This document shows, in pieces, positions 35,247-44,392 of a stretch of DNA of 64,000 nt. Origin of the DNA: Methylohalobius crimeensis 10Ki (lineage in GTDB: Bacteria; Pseudomonadota; Gammaproteobacteria; Methylococcales; Methylothermaceae); NCBI RefSeq assembly GCF_000421465.1, contig NZ_ATXB01000001.1:1116001-1180000 (forward strand), given 5' to 3'. A program made the translations under genes and the position numbers. The stretch's first letter is position 1, and the number at the start of each line of letters is the position of its first letter. Under the pieces are notes generated by a model that worked only from the letters and a program-made list of their open reading frames with translations, was not told the DNA's origin and made no database searches.

Positions 35247-35264
35247 TGAAAGTGATGCTAATCT
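35235..35264 (+). promoter_or_regulatory. Sigma-70 promoter of rpoH
   Basis: TTGGCA (35235-35240), 18 bases, TAATCT (35259-35264) with an extended TGC just before the -10 box. It overlaps the sigma-E-like element. The rpoH ATG follows at 35309, preceded by AAAGGAGG. Confidence 0.5.
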
Positions 35265-35308
35265 CAAAGGCTGCTCGGTAGCGCTTCAAATAAAAAAGGA
35301 GGGACGGA

Positions 35309-36169
35309 ATGAGTAACGCATTGGCACTTCCCGGTATCGGCACATCCATCAGCTCCGTCAGCGATTACCTCGCTGCCGTCAATCAGATCCCGGTCTTGAG
35401 TGCGGAGGAAGAAAGGGCGTTGGCGACGCGTTACCGCGAAGAAGACGACATCGAAGCGGCCAGACAACTGGTATTGTCCAACTTGCGCCATGTGGTGCCC
35501 ATCGCCCGGGGCTATCTGGGATACGGCTTGCCTTTGGCGGATCTGGTTCAAGAAGGGAATATCGGTTTGATGAAAGCGGTCAAGCGCTATGATCCGAGCT
35601 TGAGAGTGCGGCTGATTTCCTTTGCCGTCCATTGGATCCGGGCGGAAATTCACGAATTTGTATTGCGCAACTGGCGGATCGTCAAAATCGCCACCACCAA
35701 AGCCCAGCGCAAACTCTTCTTCAACCTGCGCAAAGCTCGAAAACACCTCAGTTGGCTCAATCAAAAAGAAGCCGAGACGATCGCCGAGGATCTGGGGGTG
35801 AAAGTGGAAACCGTGCGGGAAATGGAACAGCGCCTGAACGGCCAGGATATGGCGTTTGACGTCGGTAGCAGCGAAGAAGAGGGGCAATTTGCCCCCGTGC
35901 AGTATCTGGCCGGCGAGGCCGATGCCGACCCGGCCCGCCAATTGGAAGACAGCGAATGGCGGCTTCTTACCCAGGAGCGCTTGCGTCAGGCCTTGAGCCG
36001 TTTGGACGAGCGCAGTCGCGATATTCTCGCATCCCGTTGGCTGGGGGAGAAGAAGGCCACGCTGCACGAGTTGGCCGATCGTTACGGCGTCTCCGCCGAA
36101 CGCATCCGTCAATTGGAAAAAAGCGCCATCCTCAAGCTCAAGGAACGCATGGTGGAAGGGGCCGCTTGA
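35309..36169 (+). CDS. rpoH: RNA polymerase sigma-32 heat-shock factor
   Basis: 286 residues. Region 1.2 '[20 protein letters not shown]', region 2 '[20 protein letters not shown]' and '[20 protein letters not shown]' (core binding and -10 recognition), the RpoH box '[10 protein letters not shown]' (diagnostic for sigma-32), and region 4 helix-turn-helix '[20 protein letters not shown]'. It directs chaperone and protease genes. A good AAAGGAGG site precedes the ATG. Own promoters lie in the 132-base gap after ftsX. Confidence 0.97.
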   Translation: MSNALALPGIGTSISSVSDYLAAVNQIPVLSAEEERALATRYREEDDIEAARQLVLSNLRHVVPIARGYLGYGLPLADLVQEGNIGLMKAVKRYDPSLRVRLISFAVHWIRAEIHEFVLRNWRIVKIATTKAQRKLFFNLRKARKHLSWLNQKEAETIAEDLGVKVETVREMEQRLNGQDMAFDVGSSEEEGQFAPVQYLAGEADADPARQLEDSEWRLLTQERLRQALSRLDERSRDILASRWLGEKKATLHELADRYGVSAERIRQLEKSAILKLKERMVEGAA

Positions 36170-36173
36170 GTCG

Positions 36174-37073
36174 TCAAGGCCAGGGCAGGTAGTGATCCAC
36201 CAGCAAAGCGGCGAAGATCCCCATCAGATAGATAATGGAGTAACCGAAGGTGCGCATGGCCAGGCGGCCGTCTTCGGGGCGGCGGCGGAGTTGCCAGGCC
36301 AGATACAGGAATATTCCCCCCAGAATGACCGCGGCCGCCAAATAGATCAGGCCGCTCATCCGGGTTAAATAAGGTATCAAGCTGATCACGAACAATAAAA
36401 TCGTGTAGAGGAATACTTGCAGGCCGGTGAATTCCACCCCGTGGGTGACCGGCAGCATGGGGATGTCCACCTGGGCGTATTCATCCCGTTTGGCGATCGC
36501 AAGCGCCCAGAAGTGGGGCGGTGTCCACAGAAAGATAATCAAAAACAATAAAACCGAATAGGGATGCACCACACCCAACACGGCGGCCGATCCCAGGATC
36601 GGGGGGACCGCCCCGGCCGCGCCGCCGATGACGATGTTCTGAGGCGTGGCCCGTTTCAAAAAGACGGTGTAGACCACCGCGTAGCCGATCAAGGAAAGGC
36701 AGGTCAATACCGCCGTCAACCCGTTGGTCCATACCACCAGAATCACCATGGACGCGACGCCGAGCAGGGAGGCGAACATCAGCACATGGCGCGGTTGGAT
36801 CTCCCCTCGGGGAAGGGGGCGTTTGCGTGTCCGCCCCATCACCGCATCCGCGTGGCGATCGAGATAGTGATTGAAGGCCGCCGCCGACGCCGCCGCCAAG
36901 GCGATGCCCGAAGTTCCGGCCAAAAGCGGTTGCCACGGCACCATGCCGGGTACCGACAGAAACATCCCCACCACCGCGGTGAACACGATCAAAGCCACCA
37001 CCTTGGGTTTGCACAGGTTCAGATAGGCTCGCCAGAGGGGTATCTGCGGGGAGGTCGACGTATTCGTTTTCAT
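36174..37073 (-). CDS. cyoE: Protoheme IX farnesyltransferase (heme O synthase)
   Basis: Converts heme B to heme O, the substrate of CtaA. 299-residue membrane prenyltransferase (UbiA superfamily) with the Asp motif '[20 protein letters not shown]' (about 71-90), '[12 protein letters not shown]' and eight or nine helices. It is convergent with rpoH (four bases between stops). In Pseudomonas-type clusters ctaB directly follows ctaA in the same direction; here ftsYEX-rpoH lies between and the gene is inverted. Confidence 0.95.
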   Translation of the reverse strand: MKTNTSTSPQIPLWRAYLNLCKPKVVALIVFTAVVGMFLSVPGMVPWQPLLAGTSGIALAAASAAAFNHYLDRHADAVMGRTRKRPLPRGEIQPRHVLMFASLLGVASMVILVVWTNGLTAVLTCLSLIGYAVVYTVFLKRATPQNIVIGGAAGAVPPILGSAAVLGVVHPYSVLLFLIIFLWTPPHFWALAIAKRDEYAQVDIPMLPVTHGVEFTGLQVFLYTILLFVISLIPYLTRMSGLIYLAAAVILGGIFLYLAWQLRRRPEDGRLAMRTFGYSIIYLMGIFAALLVDHYLPWP

Positions 37074-37162
37074 CGGCGGGAAGGGAATCGTTTACAATAG
37101 AACCCTGCATTTTATACTAAATCCGTGGGAATTTATGTGATCACTCTGCATAAAGGGCGGCG

Positions 37163-38620
37163 ATGAAAAGTTATATACCAGTGATGGGATTCGGTCGAAA
37201 AATGAAACATCCCCTGCTCGAGCCGGCCAAGACATGGCTTCGCATGGCAGCTTGGGTGGTTTTGCTGTCGCCGTTGGCGGCATGCGCGACTACCGAGCAG
37301 GTGCATGAGTTCAAGTTGGACAATGGGTTGAAAGTGGTGGTCAAGGAGGATCATCGGGCGCCCGTGGTGGTGTCCCAGATTTGGTACAAGGTGGGTTCGA
37401 GCTACGAGCGTGAGGGCGTTACCGGCATTTCCCATATGCTGGAACATATGATGTTCAAGGGGACGGAAAAACACGGTCCGGGAGAATTTTCTCGCATCAT
37501 CGCGGAAAACGGGGGACGGGAGAACGCTTTCACCGGTACGGATTACACCGCCTATTTCGAAAGCCTGGAAAAATCCCATTTGCCGATCGCCCTGGAATTG
37601 GAAGCGGACCGGATGCGAAATCTGCGCTTGGAAAAAGAAGCCTTCGCCAAGGAACAACAGGTGGTGCTTGAGGAACGCCGCTTGCGCACCGAGGATAAGC
37701 CGCGCGCCAAGACTTACGAACATTTCATGGCGACCGCCTTTACCAACGGGCCTTATCGAAACCCCATCATCGGATGGCCGGCGGATGTGGCGAATCTCAC
37801 CCTCGACGATCTTAAAGTCTGGTACCAGCGATGGTATGCGCCCAATAACGCCACGCTCGTGGTGGTGGGCGACGTGGAGCCGCGCCGCGTGTTGACCCTG
37901 GCCGAGAAATGGTTCGGAAAGCACGAGCCCAGCGAGATTCCACCTCCCAAGCCTCGAACTGAAGTCGAGCAAGTGGGGGAAAGGCGCATGACCATGCGTC
38001 TGCCGGCCCAGCTGCCTTATCTGGTGATGGGCTATAAAGCGCCGGTTCTGGCCGATCTGCCGGAGGATCGCCAATGGGAAGCCTATGCCCTGACCGTACT
38101 GGGCGGCATTCTGGACGGCGGACAAAGCGCCCGCCTTGCCAGCCGCCTGGTTCGCGGCAGCCAAGTCGCCGCTTCCGTCAGCGCCAGCTACAATCTCTAC
38201 GATCGTCTGCCGACCTTGTTCAACTTGGACGGGACGCCATCCCAGGGACACACGCTGGACGATTTGGAGCAAGCCTTGCGCGAGGAGATCCGCAAACTGC
38301 AGGAGGAGCGAGTCACCGCCGAGGAATTGGAAAGGGTCAAGGCCCAGGTCACCGCCGAGGCGATCTACGAGCGGGATTCCATGTTTTATCAGGCGATGCA
38401 GATCGGTTTGTTGGAAACCGTCGGGCTCGGTTGGCAGCGAATGGACGAATATGTGGATCGGGTGCGTCAGGTGACCGCCCAGCAGGTACAGGAAGTGGCG
38501 AATAAATATCTTTCCGCCGACGGGTTGACCGTGGCCCATTTGGAGCCCCTGCCGGTCGATCGGGAAACCCCGTCGGCACGGGAAAGCGGATCTGCCATCG
38601 GAGGCGAGTATGTTCATTAA
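37163..38620 (+). CDS. M16 zinc peptidase (pitrilysin/processing-peptidase type), catalytic member
   Basis: 485 residues. The inverted zinc motif 'HMLEHMMFKG' (HxxEH) with the downstream Glu in 'LELEADRM' indicates an active enzyme. The N-terminus carries a hydrophobic stretch ending 'LSPLAAC', a probable lipobox, so it is likely an envelope lipoprotein. An alternative start at 37202 would keep that signal. It overlaps the next gene, a second M16 protein lacking the zinc motif, by 11 bases; the two probably form a heterodimer. The substrate is unknown. Confidence 0.9.
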   Translation: MKSYIPVMGFGRKMKHPLLEPAKTWLRMAAWVVLLSPLAACATTEQVHEFKLDNGLKVVVKEDHRAPVVVSQIWYKVGSSYEREGVTGISHMLEHMMFKGTEKHGPGEFSRIIAENGGRENAFTGTDYTAYFESLEKSHLPIALELEADRMRNLRLEKEAFAKEQQVVLEERRLRTEDKPRAKTYEHFMATAFTNGPYRNPIIGWPADVANLTLDDLKVWYQRWYAPNNATLVVVGDVEPRRVLTLAEKWFGKHEPSEIPPPKPRTEVEQVGERRMTMRLPAQLPYLVMGYKAPVLADLPEDRQWEAYALTVLGGILDGGQSARLASRLVRGSQVAASVSASYNLYDRLPTLFNLDGTPSQGHTLDDLEQALREEIRKLQEERVTAEELERVKAQVTAEAIYERDSMFYQAMQIGLLETVGLGWQRMDEYVDRVRQVTAQQVQEVANKYLSADGLTVAHLEPLPVDRETPSARESGSAIGGEYVH

Positions 38621-39947
38621 GCGCGGATGCGTTTTCATCCTTCTTTTGCTGGGAACGATGGCCGCTTGGGCCGGCCCCAAGATCGAGCATTGGCGGACCC
38701 CGGAAGGGGTGCGGGTTTATTATGTCCACAACCCCGAGCTTCCGCTGGTGGATATACAGGTGTTATTCGCCGCCGGCAGCGCCCGGGACGGAGAAAAGCA
38801 CGGTTTGGCTGCTTTGACCGCCACCCTTCTGGATACCGGTGCCGGCGACTGGGACGCCAGCGCGATCGCAGGGCGGTTGGAAAACGTGGGGGCGCAACTG
38901 AGCACCGGGGCCTCGCGCGACGCGGCTTGGCTGCAACTGCGCAGCTTGACCGAAGCGGACAAGCTGCGGGTGGCGGTGAGCACGGCCCGGGAAATCCTCG
39001 CGAATCCGCGGTTTTCCGAGCAGGATTTTAACCGCGAGAAAAAGCGCCTGCTGATGGCGCTCAAGCGACGAGAAGAATCACCGGCGCGGATCGCCGGGGT
39101 ACAGTTCTTCGATGCGATCTACGGGGATCACCCCTATGCCCATCCCAGCGAAGGGCATATTCCCACGGTCCAGGCCATTCAGCGGGAAGACTTGGAGGCT
39201 TTTCACCGCCGTTACTACGCAGCCGAAAACGCCCTGGTGGTCATCGTGGGGGCGCTTGATCGAAGTCAAGCCAAACAGCTTGCCGATAGATTGATGGGCG
39301 GCTTGCCCCGAGGTGAGGCGGCGCCTCCTATCGAAAAGGTGGCAGAGGTGCCCGACGGGGGAGTGCGGGAAACGCCATTCCCCTCCGCCCAGACCCACAT
39401 CTATACCGGTATGCCGGTGATCACCCGCGGCGATCCGGATTATTTCCCCCTCTATGTGGGCAACCACGTATTGGGCGGGGGCGGGTTCACTTCCCGGCTG
39501 GTCAAGGAAGTCCGCGAGAAGCGAGGTCTTTCCTATAGCGTGGCGAGCTACTTTATGCCCATGCAGGAGAAAGGGCCGTATCTTGCCAGTCTGCAGGTTC
39601 GTAACGACCAGGCTCAAGCGGCCTTGGAGGTCTTGCATCAAACCATTCACCGGTTTTTGAAAGAGGGTCCGACCGAGGAGGAATTGACCGCCGCCAAGAA
39701 GAACATTATCGGCAGCTTCGTCCTCAACTACGACAGCAACGCCGATTTGACCGAATATGTAGGGATGGTCGCCTTCTACGGCTTGCCCCTGGATTACCTC
39801 GATACCTTTCCCGCTCGGGTGAAGGCGGTGACGCGCCGCGATATCGTCGACGCCTTTTCGCGGCGCCTCGATCCGGACCGCTTCCAGACCGTGCTCGTGG
39901 GCGGCGCGGTGACCGAACCTCCGGCGGCGGATGGCCAGGAAAAATGA
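38610..39947 (+). CDS. M16 peptidase family protein, non-catalytic partner
   Basis: 445 residues with a cleavable signal peptide ('FILLLLGTMAAWAG'). It has the M16 fold in two halves, but where the catalytic member has HxxEH this one reads 'HGLAALTATLLDTG', without the Glu-His pair, so it cannot bind zinc in the usual way. 'FTSRLVKEVREKRGLSYSVA' is the conserved C-terminal R/Y substrate-binding motif. Active/inactive M16 pairs are common in proteobacteria. Overlaps both neighbours, implying one operon with rsmD. Confidence 0.9.
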   Translation: MFIKRGCVFILLLLGTMAAWAGPKIEHWRTPEGVRVYYVHNPELPLVDIQVLFAAGSARDGEKHGLAALTATLLDTGAGDWDASAIAGRLENVGAQLSTGASRDAAWLQLRSLTEADKLRVAVSTAREILANPRFSEQDFNREKKRLLMALKRREESPARIAGVQFFDAIYGDHPYAHPSEGHIPTVQAIQREDLEAFHRRYYAAENALVVIVGALDRSQAKQLADRLMGGLPRGEAAPPIEKVAEVPDGGVRETPFPSAQTHIYTGMPVITRGDPDYFPLYVGNHVLGGGGFTSRLVKEVREKRGLSYSVASYFMPMQEKGPYLASLQVRNDQAQAALEVLHQTIHRFLKEGPTEEELTAAKKNIIGSFVLNYDSNADLTEYVGMVAFYGLPLDYLDTFPARVKAVTRRDIVDAFSRRLDPDRFQTVLVGGAVTEPPAADGQEK

Positions 39948-40493
39948 AATTCGGGTCATCGCCGGCCGCTGGCGGGGCCGCAAACTGGTCTTTCCCCCGG
40001 TGGCCGGGTTGCGCCCGACGCCCGGTCTGGTGCGCGAGACTTTGTTCAATTGGCTGCGCGCGGAGGTGAGCGGTGCCCGGTGCCTGGATCTATTCGCCGG
40101 CAGCGGGGCCTTGGGTTTCGAGGCCGCATCGCGCGGTGCGGCGACGGTGGTGCAGGTGGAATCCAACCTGCGGGTTCTGAAAATGCTGATGGACAATCGG
40201 CGAAAATTGGGTGCCGAGCAAATCGAGACGGTCAGGGGGGATGTAAAGCGATTCCTTCAGCGCACGCCGGACCGAACCTTTAATTTGGTCTTTCTCGATC
40301 CGCCTTTCGGTCGGGGTCTCGTCGGTGCCTGTTGTCGTCTCTTGGAAGCCGGCGGTTGGTTGACGCCCGACGCCAAAATTTACGTGGAGGCGGAAAGCGA
40401 GCTCGACTGTCCGCCGGTACCGGCCAATTGGGAGCGGCTGCGCCATAAGCGGGTCGGAGAAGCGGGTTGTCATTTGTATCAAAGGCAGGCGAC

Positions 40494-40497
<4 letters not shown>
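39931..40497 (+). CDS. rsmD: 16S rRNA (guanine-N2)-methyltransferase RsmD
   Basis: Methylates G966 of 16S rRNA (E. coli numbering) on the 30S particle. 188 residues. '[16 protein letters not shown]' and '[16 protein letters not shown]' open the family, motif I is '[19 protein letters not shown]' (about 51-69), and motif IV is 'LVFLDPPFG' (about 119-127), the N6/N2 methylase signature. Overlaps the upstream M16 gene by 17 bases and coaD by 4. Confidence 0.94.
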
Positions 40498-41234
<737 letters not shown>

Positions 41235-41235
<1 letters not shown>

Positions 41236-42908
41236 TGGCCGGTTTGCGCCGTCTTCTCGCCGCCTGCCTGCTCGGATGGGGGCTGATCGCGCTCGCTGCC
41301 GAGCCCCCGCCGCAAGCTGCGATTGCCTCCGCTCATCCGCTCGCCACCGAGGCGGGATTGGAAATCCTCCGCCAAGGAGGCAATGCATTCGACGCCGCGG
41401 TGGCGGTGGCGGCCGCTTTGGCGGTGGTGGAACCGGCCGGCTCGGGATTGGGCGGCGGGGGCTTCTTTTTGTTGCACCGGGCCGCGGACGATTCCCAGGT
41501 GATGCTGGACGGGCGCGAACGAGCGCCCCTGGCAGCGACCCGCGATATGTATCTGGACCCCCGGGGAAAAGTGATTCCCCGGGCTTCCGTCGACGGCCCG
41601 TTGGCCGCCGGGATTCCGGGGCTTCCCGCGGCGTTGGCGCATCTGGCCGAAAAGGACGGTCGCCTGCCCTTGAAGACGACGCTGGCGCCGGCCATCCGCC
41701 TTGCCCGCGAGGGTTTCGTGGTCGGCGATCGCTATTTGCGCCAAAGCCGAAGCCGGATAGCAGTGATGCAACGCTATCCCGAAACCGCCCGGATTTTTTT
41801 GCCACCAGGCCGGGCACCCGACCCCGGCTTCCGCTTGGTGCAGCCCGATCTTGCCCGGGTGTTGGAGGCGATTGCCCAACGGGGGCGTGACGGCTTCTAT
41901 GCCGGATGGGTGGCCGAGCGCTTGGTGAAGGAGGTACGCCGCGCCGGAGGGATCTGGTCCCGTGAGGACCTGGCCACTTATCGAGTGGTGGAACGCGAGC
42001 CGGTGCGGGGGAAGTACCGAAACGTCCGGATAACTTCCGCCGCCCCGCCGTCCTCCGGCGGCGTGGTCTTGTTGGAGACTCTCCATATCCTGTCCCGCTG
42101 GGATCTGACCGATCTCGACAGCGCCACCGCCAAGCACCTGATCGTCGAGGCTTGGCGCCGTGCCTATCGCGATCGGGCGCTGTACCTGGGGGATCCGGAT
42201 TTCGTGACGATGCCGCTGGGGCGCTTGTTGAACCCCGATTATGCCGCCGGGCTGCGCGCTTCCATCCGTCCCGATCGGGCCCTGCCCAGCGCCTGGTTGG
42301 CCTCCGAGCTCAAACCCGTGGCCCGGGGCGCCGATACCACCCACTTTTCCATTCTCGACCGGAAGGGTAACCGGGTGGCGGCCACCTTGAGCGTCAATTA
42401 TCTGTTCGGTTCCGGTTTCACCGTTCCCGGAACCGGGATTTTGCTCAACGACGAAATGGACGACTTCGCCGCCAAGCCCGGTACGCCCAATCTTTACGGT
42501 CTCGTGGGCGGCGAGGCCAACGCCATCGCCCCGGGCAAACGAATGTTGTCGAGCATGACGCCGACCTTCCTGGAGTCGCCGAATCGGGTGGGGATCGTGG
42601 GGACGCCGGGAGGCAGCCGCATCATCTCCATGGTGACCTTGGCGGTTTTGGATTTCGCTCAAGGTTTCACGCCCGCCACGATGGTGGCTTGGCCGCGCTT
42701 TCACCATCAATATCTGCCCGATGAGATTCAATACGAACCGGGCGCCCTGTCGGCCCGCGAACGGCAAGCGCTCAAGTCCCTGGGGCATCGTCTTCAAGCC
42801 CGGAAGCGTCCTTACGGCAACATGCAAGCCATCGTCTGGGACCGGGTGCTGAACCGAGTGGAAGCGGCTTCCGATCCTCGCGGCGAGGGATCGGCCCGCG
42901 TCGAATAA
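41235..42908 (+). CDS. ggt: Gamma-glutamyltransferase
   Basis: Periplasmic Ntn-hydrolase cleaving the gamma-glutamyl bond of glutathione. 557 residues with a signal peptide ('LLAACLLGWGLIALAAE'). The precursor cleaves itself before Thr368 in 'GADTTHFSILD', which then becomes the N-terminal nucleophile of the small subunit. 'NAFDAAVAVAAALAVVEP' and 'SGLGGGGFFLL' mark the large subunit, and 'LSSMTPTF' and 'GTPGGSRIISMV' the small one. The ATG overlaps the ferredoxin stop codon by one base. Confidence 0.95.
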
Positions 42909-42910
42909 CT

Positions 42911-43648
42911 ATGGATCCGTCCGCTTTTTCCTGTCCCGCCACCGACGAGGTGATTGTCTGGCGCTTGTCCCTGTCGCTTTCCGCCAAGGCACTGGTTCGC
43001 TGTAAGGCGGTGCTCTCGGCGAAGGAAAGAATGCAGGCCGATAAATTGCTTCGCCCGGAAGGGCGGAGGCGTTTAATCGCTTGCTGGGGGCAAGTACGCC
43101 GGATTTTGGGTGCTTGCTTGAATCAATCCCCCGAGGCAGTGCATTTCATCCGCGGCCAATGGGGCAAGCCGTTTCTTCCGGGACCGGAGGGGATCGTCTT
43201 CAACCTTTCCCACTCTCAAGATTACCTATTGCTGGCGGTGGGAAGGGATCGGGCGTTGGGGGTGGACGTGGAAGCGATCCGACCGCACGCCAATTTGGAG
43301 CGCCTGGCACGGCGCTGCCTCGCGCCAGCGGAATGGAAAACGTGGACAAGCCTCGCGAAAGCGGATCGTCTGACGGGGTTTCTGCGTTTCTGGACCCTGA
43401 AGGAGGCCTTGGCCAAAGCCCATGGGCGGGGCTTGGGGCTCGGGATTCAGCACTGCGCTTTCGCCCTGGACGATCGCGCCCGTTTGCTCACGGCGCCGAA
43501 GGAATGCGGGCTGCCCGCCAGTTGGACGGTTCACGAATTGACGGGAAAAGACAATTATTGCGCCGCGCTCTGCGCGCGTCCGGGGAATATCCGGGTGGTG
43601 GACCGTTGCCTGCCGGCGGACTGGATCGAGAATTCTAGACTCTGTTGA
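42911..43648 (+). CDS. 4'-phosphopantetheinyl transferase (Sfp/Gsp type)
   Basis: Transfers phosphopantetheine from CoA to a carrier-protein Ser. 245 residues. The magnesium motif is 'GVDVEAIRP' (about 116-124) and the second motif 'FWTLKEALAKAHGRGL' (about 160-175), both diagnostic of the Sfp class; 'NLSHSQDYLLLAV' precedes them. The carrier protein is not in this window, so it could be fatty-acid, polyketide or non-ribosomal peptide synthesis. Starts two bases after ggt. Confidence 0.9.
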   Translation: MDPSAFSCPATDEVIVWRLSLSLSAKALVRCKAVLSAKERMQADKLLRPEGRRRLIACWGQVRRILGACLNQSPEAVHFIRGQWGKPFLPGPEGIVFNLSHSQDYLLLAVGRDRALGVDVEAIRPHANLERLARRCLAPAEWKTWTSLAKADRLTGFLRFWTLKEALAKAHGRGLGLGIQHCAFALDDRARLLTAPKECGLPASWTVHELTGKDNYCAALCARPGNIRVVDRCLPADWIENSRLC

Positions 43649-43694
43649 CCCTTGAAGGGGAGCCGGAGAGAACGATCCGGAACACGTTGCTAAG

Positions 43695-43795
43695 GGCGTG
43701 GGGGATGGCTTTCGGGGATGTTGGCGACCTGGATGGTCGCCATCAAGCTCCCAGGGATGGGTTCACGGCGTTCCCCGAAAGCCATCCCCCACGCC
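43695..43795 (-). repeat. Structured palindromic repeat, copy D
   Basis: 101 bases between the convergent phosphopantetheinyl transferase and tsaC genes. The outer arms 43695-43718 and 43772-43795 are a perfect 24-base inverted repeat. On the minus strand the core reads ACGCCGTGAACCC-atcc-CTGGG and then a perfect hairpin TGGCGACC-atcc-AGGTCGCCA (one base bulged). Same length as copy A, opposite orientation, unrelated arm sequence. It may also serve as a transcription barrier. Confidence 0.85.
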
Positions 43796-43808
43796 AACAC
43801 TCCGGCAC

Positions 43809-44378
43809 TTAACGAAGTCTTTGATTGCGGTAAGGGTCGTGGATCGGCGTCGGGCGTTCCAGCCCTCCCAGGGGGCCGGGAACGATTAGAGGATTTTCCG
43901 CGAACTCGGCGAAATATTTCCTCAGCTTGAGGAGAGAACGAGCCGGCGGGAGATCGGCCGGGTTGGCGCTGGTGGATACCAGCGGCGCGCCGAAGGCTCG
44001 GCACAACTCGGCGGCGACGGGGTGGGCGGTGACCCGCACCGCGAGGGTGGCGTGGTTCCCCCTAAGCCAGCGCGGCACGCCCGGAGCGGCGGGAAGGAGC
44101 CAGGTGACCGGCCCCGGCCAGGTGGGCAGGATCCGGGTCAGAATGTCCGCAGGCGGCGGCAGAATGAACGGCGATAGCTGCTCGAACGAAGCCGCGATGA
44201 GAATCAAACCCTTCTGCCAGGGGCGCGACTTGAGGCGCAGGATGGCTTGCACCGCCGCTTGATTCCAAGGGTCGCACCCCAATCCGTACACCGCCTCGGT
44301 AGGGTAGGCGACAATGCCTCCATGCCGCAAAAGGCGAACCGCCAAGTGTCGCCGCCAAGCGGGTAAACGCCGATTCAT
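43809..44378 (-). CDS. tsaC: Threonylcarbamoyl-AMP synthase (TsaC/YrdC)
   Basis: Makes threonylcarbamoyl-AMP for the t6A37 modification of ANN-decoding tRNAs. 189 residues. 'GGIVAYPTEAVYGLGCDPWN' (about 20-39), 'LRLKSRPWQKGLILIAA' (the KxR and substrate Lys) and 'PLVSTSANPADLPP' are the YrdC/Sua5 signatures. Length matches the short TsaC form. Last gene of the lysM-dprA-smg-topA-tsaC series, 14 bases after topA. Confidence 0.94.
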   Translation of the reverse strand: MNRRLPAWRRHLAVRLLRHGGIVAYPTEAVYGLGCDPWNQAAVQAILRLKSRPWQKGLILIAASFEQLSPFILPPPADILTRILPTWPGPVTWLLPAAPGVPRWLRGNHATLAVRVTAHPVAAELCRAFGAPLVSTSANPADLPPARSLLKLRKYFAEFAENPLIVPGPLGGLERPTPIHDPYRNQRLR

Positions 44379-44392
44379 TGTATTGCAAAGGA

